Source: DATFVA01 sp963774455 (GTDB lineage Bacteria > Bacteroidota > Ignavibacteria > Ignavibacteriales > Ignavibacteriaceae). From it: a stretch of DNA of 64,000 nucleotides. The position numbers were made by a program, and so were the translations under genes. The stretch is from the NCBI GenBank assembly GCA_963774455.1, contig CAVZFD010000005.1:558001-622000 (forward strand), read 5' to 3'. The notes beneath the pieces were generated by a model. The model made no database searches. It was not told the origin of the DNA and was given only the letters and a program-made list of their open reading frames with translations. Shown in pieces: positions 55,102-63,283 of this stretch; position 1 is the first letter of the stretch; every line of letters begins with the position of its first letter.

Positions 55102-56099
55102 TGCTTCTGCTTTGCAACTATTATTTAACATATAAATGTAATGCTTACTGCACCTTCTGCCATTTTGCAGCGCATGAAAATTTTGTAAATACACCTTATG
55201 CTAAGCTGGAAGATTTTAAGTCGAATGTTGAACAGATGGCCGCCCTTGGAGTAAAGTTCATCGATCTAACCGGTGGAGAACCTCTGCTTCACAAGGAAAT
55301 TCATCTGATGGCCGGATATGCGCGCCAGTTTAAGATGCAGACAAGCATCACCACGAATGCACTCCTATATCCTAAATTTGCTGATAAGCTTGCCGGTAAA
55401 ATAAATCTCCTGCACTTCTCCCTGGATTCCCCTGATGAAGAAGAGCATAACAGGATCAGGAAAGTCAACTGCTTTAATTTTGTAATGGATAGCCTCGATA
55501 TTGCAAAATCGTTAGGCGAATATCCTGATATCCTTTTTACTGTAACTAACGATACCTATAAAAAACTCCCCCGGATGCACGAGATCGCACAGAAGCACAA
55601 CCTGGTGCTGCTTGTTAATCCTGTTTTCTCTTATTTCGGCAACCCGGGGTTGAGCGATGAAGCTATTGATTATATTGAGGAATATACCAACGGTAAAATT
55701 GATATATACCTGAATAAGGGATTTATGAAACTAAGGAGGAACGGAGGAAATGATATCAATAACCCGAAATGCAAAGCTGTATCCCGCGTTATTGTTATCT
55801 CACCTTATAATGAAATCATTCTTCCATGTTATCATTTTGAGCATGAAAGAATTCGTATTGATCGTCCCATCAAAGAAATAAGGACTTCAGACAAAGTTAA
55901 AGAATTTCAAAAGATGGAGGGTAGATTCGATTATTGCCAGGGATGTACAGTTAATTGCTATTTCGAGCCATCTTTTGCATTTCCGACTAGTTATTATGGA
56001 GTTGTAAGTATTCCTTCAAAACTTAAATATGGGTTTAATAAATTAGTAAAGCAAAAAATAGGAATAATTGCCACGAAGACGCAAAGACACGAAGGATAA
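55101..56099 (+). CDS. Radical SAM protein with C-terminal cysteine cluster
   Basis: 332 residues. The [4Fe-4S]/SAM motif is CNAYCTFC (C13, C17, C20) and the SAM-binding GGEP is in DLTGGEPLL. A second Cys-rich region (NPKCKAVSR, ILPCYHFEH, CQGCTVNC) looks like a SPASM-type cluster. It is the last gene of the deacetylase/glycosyltransferase operon. The final ten residues (ATKTQRHEG and stop) are encoded by the first copy of the 41-bp tandem repeat, so the natural C-terminus has probably been replaced. Substrate is unknown; radical tailoring of a glycan, lipid or peptide is possible. Confidence 0.9.
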   Translation: MLLLCNYYLTYKCNAYCTFCHFAAHENFVNTPYAKLEDFKSNVEQMAALGVKFIDLTGGEPLLHKEIHLMAGYARQFKMQTSITTNALLYPKFADKLAGKINLLHFSLDSPDEEEHNRIRKVNCFNFVMDSLDIAKSLGEYPDILFTVTNDTYKKLPRMHEIAQKHNLVLLVNPVFSYFGNPGLSDEAIDYIEEYTNGKIDIYLNKGFMKLRRNGGNDINNPKCKAVSRVIVISPYNEIILPCYHFEHERIRIDRPIKEIRTSDKVKEFQKMEGRFDYCQGCTVNCYFEPSFAFPTSYYGVVSIPSKLKYGFNKLVKQKIGIIATKTQRHEG

Positions 56100-56340
56100 A
56101 GAGAATAATTGCCGCGAAGACGCAAAGACACGAAGGATAAAGAGATAATTGCCACGAAGACGCAAAGACACGAAGGATAAAGAGAATAATTGCCGCGAAG
56201 ACGCAAAGACACGAAGGATAAAGAGAATAATTGCCGCGAAGACGCAAAGACACGAAGGATAAAAAGAATAATTGCCACGAAGACGCAAAGACACGAAGGA
56301 TAAAGAAAATAATTGCCACGAAGGCACAATGACGCAAAAA
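56063..56340. repeat. 41-bp tandem repeat array, about 6.8 copies
   Basis: Copies start at 56063, 56104, 56145 (40 bp), 56185, 56226, 56267 and 56308 (partial, degenerate). The core is GCC(A/G)CGAAGACGCAAAGA followed by CACGAAGGAT. Two variants alternate: GCCACG in copies 1, 3, 6, 7 and GCCGCG in 2, 4, 5. There is no unique spacer, so it is not CRISPR. The array creates long artificial - strand open frames rich in LRLRGN that are not genes. Confidence 0.95.
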
Positions 56341-56396
56341 TATATAATTAACATAGGAAATATTATTTTTAATTAAATGAAGAGAGAAGGGGAAAA

Positions 56397-56789
56397 ATGC
56401 CTCAAAATATTACCACAAAAGAAGAGTACTTCGCTAAACAAATTGTTGATGCTGCGTTTACTGTTCATAAGAAACTTGGGCCAGGATTGCTGGAAAAAGT
56501 TTATGAAATTTGTTTTTGTCACGAACTTTATAAAAGAAACATAGAGTATAAAAGACAGGTTGATATCCCGATTGTGTATGATAATCTGGTTTTTGACGAA
56601 GGTTTGAGACTTGATGTTCTGGTTGAAGATTTAATTATATGTGAATTAAAGGCAGTAGACCAGGTAAATCCCGTATGGCAGGCTCAAGTAATTAGTCATT
56701 TAAAGCTTACGGGAAAACGATTAGGCTTTTTGATAAATTTCAATGTCCCCTTAATTAAAAATGGATTACAGAGGTTCATCTCCACATGA
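56397..56789 (+). CDS. GxxExxY protein (PD-(D/E)xK-like)
   Basis: 130 residues. The family motif is GPGLLEKVYE (G-x-x-E-x-x-Y, about 28-37), and a nuclease-like core follows: LDVLVEDLIICELKAVDQVN, resembling D..(E/D)xK of PD-(D/E)xK folds, then QVISHLKLTGKRLGFLINF. The family name is TIGRFAMs-style and its role is not established. GAAGGGG precedes the ATG. The gene is flanked by the 41-bp repeat array on the left and by an inverted copy of the repeat word on the right. Confidence 0.9.
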   Translation: MPQNITTKEEYFAKQIVDAAFTVHKKLGPGLLEKVYEICFCHELYKRNIEYKRQVDIPIVYDNLVFDEGLRLDVLVEDLIICELKAVDQVNPVWQAQVISHLKLTGKRLGFLINFNVPLIKNGLQRFIST

Positions 56790-56795
56790 TAAATG

Positions 56796-56823
56796 TCTTA
56801 GTGCCTTAGTGTCTTTGTGGCAC
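56796..56823 (-). repeat. Inverted copy of the tandem-repeat word downstream of GxxExxY
   Basis: On the - strand this reads GTGCCACAAAGACACTAAGG and onward, which aligns with the array core GCCACGAAGACGCAAAGACA at about 20 of 25 positions. Being inverted with respect to the array, it makes the GxxExxY gene look bounded by imperfect inverted repeats. Confidence 0.6.
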
Positions 56824-56904
56824 TTTCCATGGCAAATAATATTTTGTTATAAAGTAATTTTTATCAATTTTAGAAATTTAATTCAGAGATTTTTATAGAG
56901 AAAT

Positions 56905-57720
56905 ATGAAGCAGATTCTCCTTCTATTATTATTATATACATATGCATCATTCGGCCAGAGTCATTCGACCTGGTTCCCCTCAGACATCAACATCCAGCCC
57001 TTTACTGCAAACTTTATAGAACCCAGGGCGGGCTTTGCATTTGAGATGGGAGGGAAGAGGATACGACTCGATATCAGCCGTTCTCAGGATATCCTCCATC
57101 TTACTAACGATAACTCCACCCTTTCATTCGGTGTGGACCTCTTTACTTTTACAAGACTTCGGGCCGAAAGCGAATTTCATTTTCCCGTTGAAGCGATTGA
57201 TTACCTGTTCGGAATCAACTCAGGTTATAAAATTACTAATGATAATAGCGAATACGGACTAAGGTTCAGGCTCAGCCACATCAGCGCGCATTTCGTGGAC
57301 GGCCAGTATGATTATAAACTTAACTTCTGGCGCAGCGGAAGAACAGCTACCGTTTACACAAGAGAGTTCATTGAACTATTCCCGTATTACAGGTATAACG
57401 GGTTAAGAGTCTACGCGGGACTAACATACCTGTTCCACAGGAAACCTCTTGATATAGGAAAAGGTACCTACCAGGCAGGATTCGATTATTATTACATTAA
57501 ATTTGAAAATATTTATCCTTATGTTGCATACGATTTTAAGCTGGAAAAAATAATTAAATTCTCCGGCAGCAGTATCCTTACAGCGGGAATAAAATTCGGT
57601 GATTATAAATCACGGGGTCTTAGTATAGCTGTTTCTTATCTATCAGGTAAGAGTATACACGGAGAATATTATGATCTTAATGAATCATACACAACAATAG
57701 GATTTAATCTCGATTTATAA
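56905..57720 (+). CDS. DUF1207-like outer-membrane beta-barrel protein
   Basis: 271 residues. Signal peptide at about 1-18. The rest is alternating aromatic/hydrophobic strands (FRLSHISAHFVDGQYDYKLN; IYPYVAYDFKLEKIIKFSGS), ending in a barrel-type FNLDL with a terminal aromatic/hydrophobic strand. FIEPRAGFAFE and HISAHFVDG resemble DUF1207 proteins. The stop shares one base with the protease start, so both are cotranscribed. It could be a porin-like or assembly protein; role unknown. Confidence 0.72.
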   Translation: MKQILLLLLLYTYASFGQSHSTWFPSDINIQPFTANFIEPRAGFAFEMGGKRIRLDISRSQDILHLTNDNSTLSFGVDLFTFTRLRAESEFHFPVEAIDYLFGINSGYKITNDNSEYGLRFRLSHISAHFVDGQYDYKLNFWRSGRTATVYTREFIELFPYYRYNGLRVYAGLTYLFHRKPLDIGKGTYQAGFDYYYIKFENIYPYVAYDFKLEKIIKFSGSSILTAGIKFGDYKSRGLSIAVSYLSGKSIHGEYYDLNESYTTIGFNLDL

Positions 57721-58727
57721 TGCCGGAATATTACCAGACAGACCAGACAGATATATCAGGCTACAGGCAGAGACAGAAAAAAAATTCAGTGCTCCTCCAT
57801 ATCGGGTTGTTTATAATTACCTTCATAACTACTACCATTGCTGGTGCTGAGTGGACATCCGGAACTATGGGTCCTTATGAACTGCACCACCTGATGATAG
57901 GACTACCGTATTCCATCGCAATAATGTTTATTATATCCTGCCACGAATTCGGACATTATTTCGCAGCAAGGTACCATAAGGTCAATGCAACACTTCCGTA
58001 TTATATCCCATTTCCCAATATCCCTGGTTTTCTCAATTTTGGAACGATGGGAGCAGTGATAAGAACGAAAACTCCTATACCCTCAAAGAAAGCAATGTTC
58101 GATATTGGTGTAGCGGGTCCTATTGCGGGATTTGTCGCCTGTCTTATCGTTCTGCTATACGGTTTTCTTAATGTCCCCGGTAAGGAATACATTCTTTCAA
58201 TTCATCCTGATTACTTTTCTCCGGAATATGGTAAATCAGGTATACAGCTTGAGTTCGGCAACACCTTGCTATTCTCTTTCTTTAAGATGATCTTTGTTCA
58301 CCCGGGGCAGTTTTTTCCTCCTATGTCAGAGGTCTACCATTACCCGTTTCTTTGCGTTGGCTGGTTCGGGATGTTCATCACTGCGATGAATATGATCCCT
58401 GTAGGTCAGCTTGATGGCGGACATATAGGATACACCATGTTCGGCGGGGAAACTCATTATAAAATTGCAGTTATTTCTTTTGTGATTTTATTTGTGCTGG
58501 GTCTTGCCGGCTTTGTTGAGATATTCCTTGAAATAAATATTGTATTCGGCTGGCTCGGCTGGCTGATATGGGCCCTCATTCTGTTTTTCGTCATAAAGCT
58601 AAAACATCCTACAATACCGGATTATGACAAACTTGATGGGAAAAGGAGATTTTTAGGTTATCTTAGCTACTTCATTTTGATAATTTCTTTTTCCCCTACG
58701 CCTTTTATGATATCCGGGGGGATGTAA
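57720..58727 (+). CDS. Site-2-type intramembrane zinc metalloprotease (M50)
   Basis: 335 residues with several membrane helices. The zinc motif HEFGH (75-79) and the second zinc ligand region NMIPVGQLDGGH (about 225-236) are both present, as in site-2 proteases that cleave membrane-bound substrates such as anti-sigma factors. No PDZ domain is inserted, so it belongs to the compact group. It is coupled to the upstream barrel gene. Confidence 0.93.
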   Translation: MPEYYQTDQTDISGYRQRQKKNSVLLHIGLFIITFITTTIAGAEWTSGTMGPYELHHLMIGLPYSIAIMFIISCHEFGHYFAARYHKVNATLPYYIPFPNIPGFLNFGTMGAVIRTKTPIPSKKAMFDIGVAGPIAGFVACLIVLLYGFLNVPGKEYILSIHPDYFSPEYGKSGIQLEFGNTLLFSFFKMIFVHPGQFFPPMSEVYHYPFLCVGWFGMFITAMNMIPVGQLDGGHIGYTMFGGETHYKIAVISFVILFVLGLAGFVEIFLEINIVFGWLGWLIWALILFFVIKLKHPTIPDYDKLDGKRRFLGYLSYFILIISFSPTPFMISGGM

Positions 58728-58769
58728 TTTTACCTTGAGTGACGCTAAATTCAAACCAATATTAACTTT

Positions 58770-59582
58770 ATGAAAAAATTCGCTCTTTTAATTCTGCTTC
58801 CCATTTTATTCTGGGGATGCGAAAAAACCTTCGATTCGGTCATAAATCCGAAACAGACCAACACAATACAGGTTACAAATATTGCCCCTATCGATTCGGT
58901 TGATTACCTGACTTCCGATTCCGTGCTTACTTTCGCCGTCACCTTTAATTCTCCCGAACAGGTTCAGTCTGCCTATTTTAACGTTATCAAACCGGACGGC
59001 ACACAGCTCAATTCTTCTGCTATTTTACTGTACAATGACGGAGACATTTCAGCCCACGGCGATTCTTCAGGGAGTGATAATACGTTTTCAAACAAGCTTA
59101 CAATGAGCAACAGTTATATTAACGGTGTGTACCTTATAAAGTATTACGTTGAAGATATTTACGGTACAACAAATTATATTTCAGCTCAGAACTACGTATT
59201 TGATAACGGGAAAGATAAATTTGCACCCGTTTTATCGAATCTCGATCTGCCTGATACCGTTTCATACGGTCAGACATTCGTCTTTTCCGTAATGGCTGTC
59301 GATTCCAACGGGTACGATGATATTGAGTCGGTTTATTATGAACTCTATAAACCCGATGGTACTCAGGTTCAAAATTCCCAGGGAGTCTACCAGTTCCCGC
59401 TTTTTGATGACGGCCAGACTTCAACTGATGGTGATGTAACTGCAGATGACAGCACCTTTACTGTCATTCTAACATTTCCCTCAGGACAACCGACCGGAAG
59501 CTGGAGGTTTGAATTCCAGGCAATTGACAGAACTAATCTTCTAAGCAATAAAATCATCCAGAATGTAGAACTTATTCAATGA
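58770..59582 (+). CDS. Lipoprotein with beta-sandwich repeats
   Basis: 270 residues. Lipobox LFWGC, Cys about 17. Two similar Ig-like or CHB/DUF4625-like units, each with a hydrophobic/Asp turn (YFNVIKPDGTQLNSS and YYELYKPDGTQVQNS) and a matching LYNDGD or LFDDGQ loop. Overlaps the next secreted protein by four bases (ATGA). Probably a surface lipoprotein helping the following exported proteins; no enzyme motif is seen. Confidence 0.83.
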   Translation: MKKFALLILLPILFWGCEKTFDSVINPKQTNTIQVTNIAPIDSVDYLTSDSVLTFAVTFNSPEQVQSAYFNVIKPDGTQLNSSAILLYNDGDISAHGDSSGSDNTFSNKLTMSNSYINGVYLIKYYVEDIYGTTNYISAQNYVFDNGKDKFAPVLSNLDLPDTVSYGQTFVFSVMAVDSNGYDDIESVYYELYKPDGTQVQNSQGVYQFPLFDDGQTSTDGDVTADDSTFTVILTFPSGQPTGSWRFEFQAIDRTNLLSNKIIQNVELIQ

Positions 59583-61150
59583 AAAGTTTAATCCTATTAT
59601 TATTAATATTAATTCCTGCTCTTCTTTTTTCACAGACACCGGATTCATACAAGCTGTTAAATGATAAAGGATTGAGCAAGATCCTCGAAACAAGAACACC
59701 CTTAAGCAATAGCGTAAGTGATATTATTGCCTTAGGTGATACTGTATGGCTTGGTACAAGCAGGGGTGTCAGTCTTTCTACCGATAACGGAGAAAGCTGG
59801 ACAAACTTCTTTGGAAACGAAGCATTTGGTTCCGAGAGCGTACCCGCAATAGCTTACGACAAATATCACGATGTTATCTGGGCTTCTACCGCTCATTCAA
59901 AAGATATAAATGGTTCAACACTTCCTGAAGGTTCAGGCTTACACTACACAACAGATCACGGGACAACCTGGCATTCCGTTCCTCAACCGCTTGATGATTC
60001 GGCAGATTCCACACTGGTATACGGGATAAATGACGGTGTGCAGCTCCCCAAAGTGCGCGCTCTTCCGGTTACTGTTGCAATCCAAAACCTTACTTATGAT
60101 ATCGCTTTTACACCTGATGCCATCTGGATTGCTTCTTTTGCAGGCGGCCTCAGAAAGAGCACTGACATGGGACAAACCTGGCAGCGGATTCTTCTCCCGT
60201 CAGACAGCCTTAATTCTATTAGTCCCTCAGATACTATCAAATATGCACTCTCACCCTCATCAGGCAATTTCGGTACAGGCTGGCTCAATCATCGGTTGTT
60301 TGCTGTAACGGTAAAAGATGATTCTATAGTGTATGCCGGTACAGCCAATGGGATTAACCGTTCCACCGACGGAGGTGTAAGCTGGCAGAAATTTAATCAC
60401 CTTAACCAGGAAAACGGCATCAGCGGAAATTTTGTCGTTGCTCTCGGTTATAATCCTGTTACTGATGAAGTATGGGGGGCTACCTGGAAGGCTGAAGGAT
60501 ATACCGAATATAACGGAATAAGCTACACTTCTGACGGCGGTGATACATGGAATGTAGTACTGCCTCACGAACAGGCTCATAATTTCGGTTTTAAGGGCAA
60601 TCAGCCGATGGCTGCAACTGATAACGGTGTATTCAGATCTAATAGTCCAGATCGAAATACATGGACACTTCCCGGAACTATTAAAGATTCACAAACCGGA
60701 GGTATCCTTAATACTACAGCATTTTATTCTGCCGCGGCATCAGGAAATACTATCTGGATCGGTTCCGATCAGGGATCGGCACGATTGACAGAAACAGGGA
60801 CGACTATGTGGTCAGGCAACTGGAAAGTTTATATTGCTGCCCCTGAATCCAAAGAGGTCTACGCTTTTCCTAATCCTTTTTCTCCAAAAATAGATACCAA
60901 GATCACTTTCAAATATGATACGGGCGGAAAACAGGAGAACGTAACCATAAGACTATTCGATTTCGGGATGAATTATCTTAAAACAGTTATACAGAATGCA
61001 CCGCGCAATATCGCTGGTACTGATTCACCTTATGATTATTGGGACGGCACTGATGATAATGGAAGTATTGTTCCAAATGGTGTTTATTTTTACAGGATCG
61101 AAGTGGGATCGAAAGATCCTTTATACGGAAAGATTATAGTGTTACAATGA
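59579..61150 (+). CDS. Secreted beta-propeller protein with C-terminal FlgD-like/sorting domain
   Basis: 523 residues. A signal peptide, then propeller blades with Asp-box-like SxDxGxxW motifs (STDNGESW, STDMGQTW, STDGGVSW, TSDGGDTW). The C-terminal about 90 residues (VYAFPNPFSPKIDTKITFKY..YYWDG..GSIVPNGVYFYRIEV) form a FlgD-like Ig domain, the type used as a type IX secretion sorting signal in Bacteroidota/Ignavibacteria. It is followed by two PorV/PorQ-type genes, matching a secreted-and-anchored protein. Ligand or enzyme function is not evident. Confidence 0.87.
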   Translation: MKSLILLLLILIPALLFSQTPDSYKLLNDKGLSKILETRTPLSNSVSDIIALGDTVWLGTSRGVSLSTDNGESWTNFFGNEAFGSESVPAIAYDKYHDVIWASTAHSKDINGSTLPEGSGLHYTTDHGTTWHSVPQPLDDSADSTLVYGINDGVQLPKVRALPVTVAIQNLTYDIAFTPDAIWIASFAGGLRKSTDMGQTWQRILLPSDSLNSISPSDTIKYALSPSSGNFGTGWLNHRLFAVTVKDDSIVYAGTANGINRSTDGGVSWQKFNHLNQENGISGNFVVALGYNPVTDEVWGATWKAEGYTEYNGISYTSDGGDTWNVVLPHEQAHNFGFKGNQPMAATDNGVFRSNSPDRNTWTLPGTIKDSQTGGILNTTAFYSAAASGNTIWIGSDQGSARLTETGTTMWSGNWKVYIAAPESKEVYAFPNPFSPKIDTKITFKYDTGGKQENVTIRLFDFGMNYLKTVIQNAPRNIAGTDSPYDYWDGTDDNGSIVPNGVYFYRIEVGSKDPLYGKIIVLQ

Positions 61151-61183
61151 TCCTGTTATAAATTGAATTAAACAGAGGTTCTG

Positions 61184-62164
61184 TTGAAAAAATATTTTCT
61201 AATACTGATTGCACTGTCTTTTACTACTTTACTTAATGCACAGCCTCAATTCAGCAAAATAGGTTCGATGCCAGGCGCATTTACCAGGATGGGATTCGGA
61301 GCGCGTGGTATTGGTATGGGCAACGCTATGTCTGCTGTAACTGAAGGAAACCTTGTTTCATATTATAACCCTGCTCTCAGTGTTTTCCAGGAAGGCAATT
61401 CTTTCCAGACATCTTACACATTCCTTTCACTTGACAGGTCACTTAACTTTTTGTCTTTTACCCGCCGGTTTGATCTTGGCGGAAATAAGAACCGGTCTGC
61501 AGGTATCAGCGCAGGTATTATAAATAGCGGGGTAAGTAAGATCGACGGAAGGGACAACCAGGGACTACAGACAGGCGAACTAACAACTTCAGAGAACCAG
61601 TTCTTCGTTGGCCTGGGAAAAAGATTCTCAGAACATTTCGCAGTCGGCATCGAAGCAAAGTTTTATTACTATAAACTTTATGAATCTGTTTCTTCCAGCG
61701 GAGTTGGAGTCGATATCGGTGCCCTCTATAAAATAAATGATCAGTGGAACGTGTCTCTTGGAATTACTGACCTTAACAGTGCATACAAGTGGGATACAGG
61801 TCCCTTATACGGAACTGATGGTGGAATGACTACAACCAACAAATTTCCTTTACTTAAGAAAATTGGTGTAAGCTACTCCAATAAAGAGCTAGGACTGCTG
61901 ACAGCAATCGAAATTGAAAACAGTAATGCTGAAACTAATATCATAAGGGCAGGTGCAGAATACAATATTTATGAAGGACTTTACCTTCGTGCCGGCATCG
62001 ATCAGTTTAACCTAAGTAATTCCGATTTTCTTCCAAAACCTGCAGCAGGTTTTTCCTATTCCAGGAATATAGATGGATTTACTGTTGGTGTGGATTATGC
62101 ATTTATGGTTGAACAGTATTCGCCGCAGGATCGTCACGTCGTTGGAATAAATGTTATATTCTAA
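61184..62164 (+). CDS. PorV/PorQ family outer-membrane protein
   Basis: 326 residues from TTG 61184, with AGAGG nine bases upstream. Signal peptide, then the typical FadL-like barrel start GFGARGIGMGNAMSAV followed by YYNPAL. This family includes the type IX secretion proteins PorV and PorQ that shuttle or anchor cargo. Within an apparent operon with the secreted propeller protein and a second paralogue. Confidence 0.87.
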   Translation: MKKYFLILIALSFTTLLNAQPQFSKIGSMPGAFTRMGFGARGIGMGNAMSAVTEGNLVSYYNPALSVFQEGNSFQTSYTFLSLDRSLNFLSFTRRFDLGGNKNRSAGISAGIINSGVSKIDGRDNQGLQTGELTTSENQFFVGLGKRFSEHFAVGIEAKFYYYKLYESVSSSGVGVDIGALYKINDQWNVSLGITDLNSAYKWDTGPLYGTDGGMTTTNKFPLLKKIGVSYSNKELGLLTAIEIENSNAETNIIRAGAEYNIYEGLYLRAGIDQFNLSNSDFLPKPAAGFSYSRNIDGFTVGVDYAFMVEQYSPQDRHVVGINVIF

Positions 62165-62210
62165 TTACAAGATTACAAGATTGCAAAATTGCAATTACAA
62201 GATTACAATG
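62164..62210. repeat. Low-complexity TTACAAGA repeat
   Basis: The words ATTACAAG and TTGCAA recur four or more times in 47 bases in the gap between the two PorV/PorQ genes. It resembles the other simple-sequence spacers in this window and probably has no function of its own. Confidence 0.6.
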
Positions 62211-62230
62211 TTTAACTTAGAATTATATAA

Positions 62231-63127
62231 ATGAAAAAGTTAATATTATTATTATTTGTTTTTACAACCTATACCTTCTCACAGTCTGCCGGGAATACAG
62301 GTTTATCCTTCCTTAAATTCGGATTCGGCGCAAAGAATATTGCGATGGGTGATGCGGGAGCAGTTTCTGCTAATGATGTTTCAGCTCTTTTCTACAATCC
62401 TTCAAGACTTGCAGGAAAGGAAAATACGGAAATTATCCTGATGCATAATGAATGGATACAGGATGTAAGAAGTGAGGTCCTTGGTATTTCGTCTGAGTTA
62501 TGGGGCTTGCCTTTAGCCTTAGGGTTCAACGTCACTACCGTCAGCGATATTGAAGCCCGTACCAAACCCGGTATCGCGGATACAAAATTTAACGCAAACT
62601 TTTTCTTCGGCAGCTTATCTACCGGGTTCGGCATTGTTGAAAATATAGATTTTGGTTTATCTGTTAAATATCTCTATGAAGGAATCCTTTCAGATGAAGC
62701 AGCCGGATGGGGATTCGATTTCGGTCTGAATTATAGGACATCTGTTGAAGGCCTGACAGCATCAGCAGTAATAAAGAATCTCGGTTCAATGAATAACCTT
62801 AGAAATGAGGCTACAAAACTTCCTTCAGAAATCCGTGTTGGTCCCGCTTATCATTTTGATTTTTCCGATTCAAAAATAGGTGTAACCACAGCGGCAGAGT
62901 TCCAGAAGTATCTTTCAACAGACGATACACACTTCAATCTGGGCGCTGAAGGTGTTTACGACAACACAATTGCACTGCGTGCCGGATACCAGACGGGTTA
63001 TGAATCGCGGGGATTTACTGGCGGTGTAGGACTTATGTGGGGGAACCTGAGATTTGATTATGCCTTCCTTCCGTTCTCTTACGGATTGGGCAACTCCTCA
63101 ATCTTTTCCCTGCAGTTCAGCTTTTAA
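62231..63127 (+). CDS. PorV/PorQ family outer-membrane protein (second copy)
   Basis: 298 residues. Signal peptide, then GFGAKNIAMGDAGAVSAND and LFYNPSRLAG, the same N-terminal motif as the upstream paralogue; the C-terminal strand ends in Phe (SLQFSF), a barrel-assembly signature. Two such proteins next to a protein with a sorting domain suggest a type IX secretion-related set, although the core Por machinery is not in the window. A terminator-like hairpin follows. Confidence 0.87.
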   Translation: MKKLILLLFVFTTYTFSQSAGNTGLSFLKFGFGAKNIAMGDAGAVSANDVSALFYNPSRLAGKENTEIILMHNEWIQDVRSEVLGISSELWGLPLALGFNVTTVSDIEARTKPGIADTKFNANFFFGSLSTGFGIVENIDFGLSVKYLYEGILSDEAAGWGFDFGLNYRTSVEGLTASAVIKNLGSMNNLRNEATKLPSEIRVGPAYHFDFSDSKIGVTTAAEFQKYLSTDDTHFNLGAEGVYDNTIALRAGYQTGYESRGFTGGVGLMWGNLRFDYAFLPFSYGLGNSSIFSLQFSF

Positions 63128-63217
63128 TTGAGCATATGCGTTCCAGCGTTACCGTCTCGTCTTAGCTGAATCTATATCTTTCCTGTTTACTTCCCTCAGA
63201 GGTGATTTTGAGACCAT

Positions 63218-63248
63218 AAAAAAGACGGGGTGAATTACACCGACTTTT
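63218..63248. terminator. Imperfect bidirectional terminator
   Basis: AAAAGACGGGGTG (about 63219-63231) pairs imperfectly (one mismatch, a bulge) with CACCGACTTTT (about 63238-63248) around a short loop, with an A-run before and a T-run after. It lies between the convergent PorV/PorQ and GH92 genes. Confidence 0.5.
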
Positions 63249-63283
63249 GAAAATGTATATTAATTTTGCTTCGTAAAAACATA

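Noticed and set aside
56063..56340. CRISPR array
   Set aside because: The units are contiguous with no unique spacers, and no cas genes are present.
55994..56354. Three - strand frames of about 100 codons (LRLRGNY-like)
   Set aside because: All produced by the 41-bp tandem repeat read in three frames; no start signal and no independent domain.
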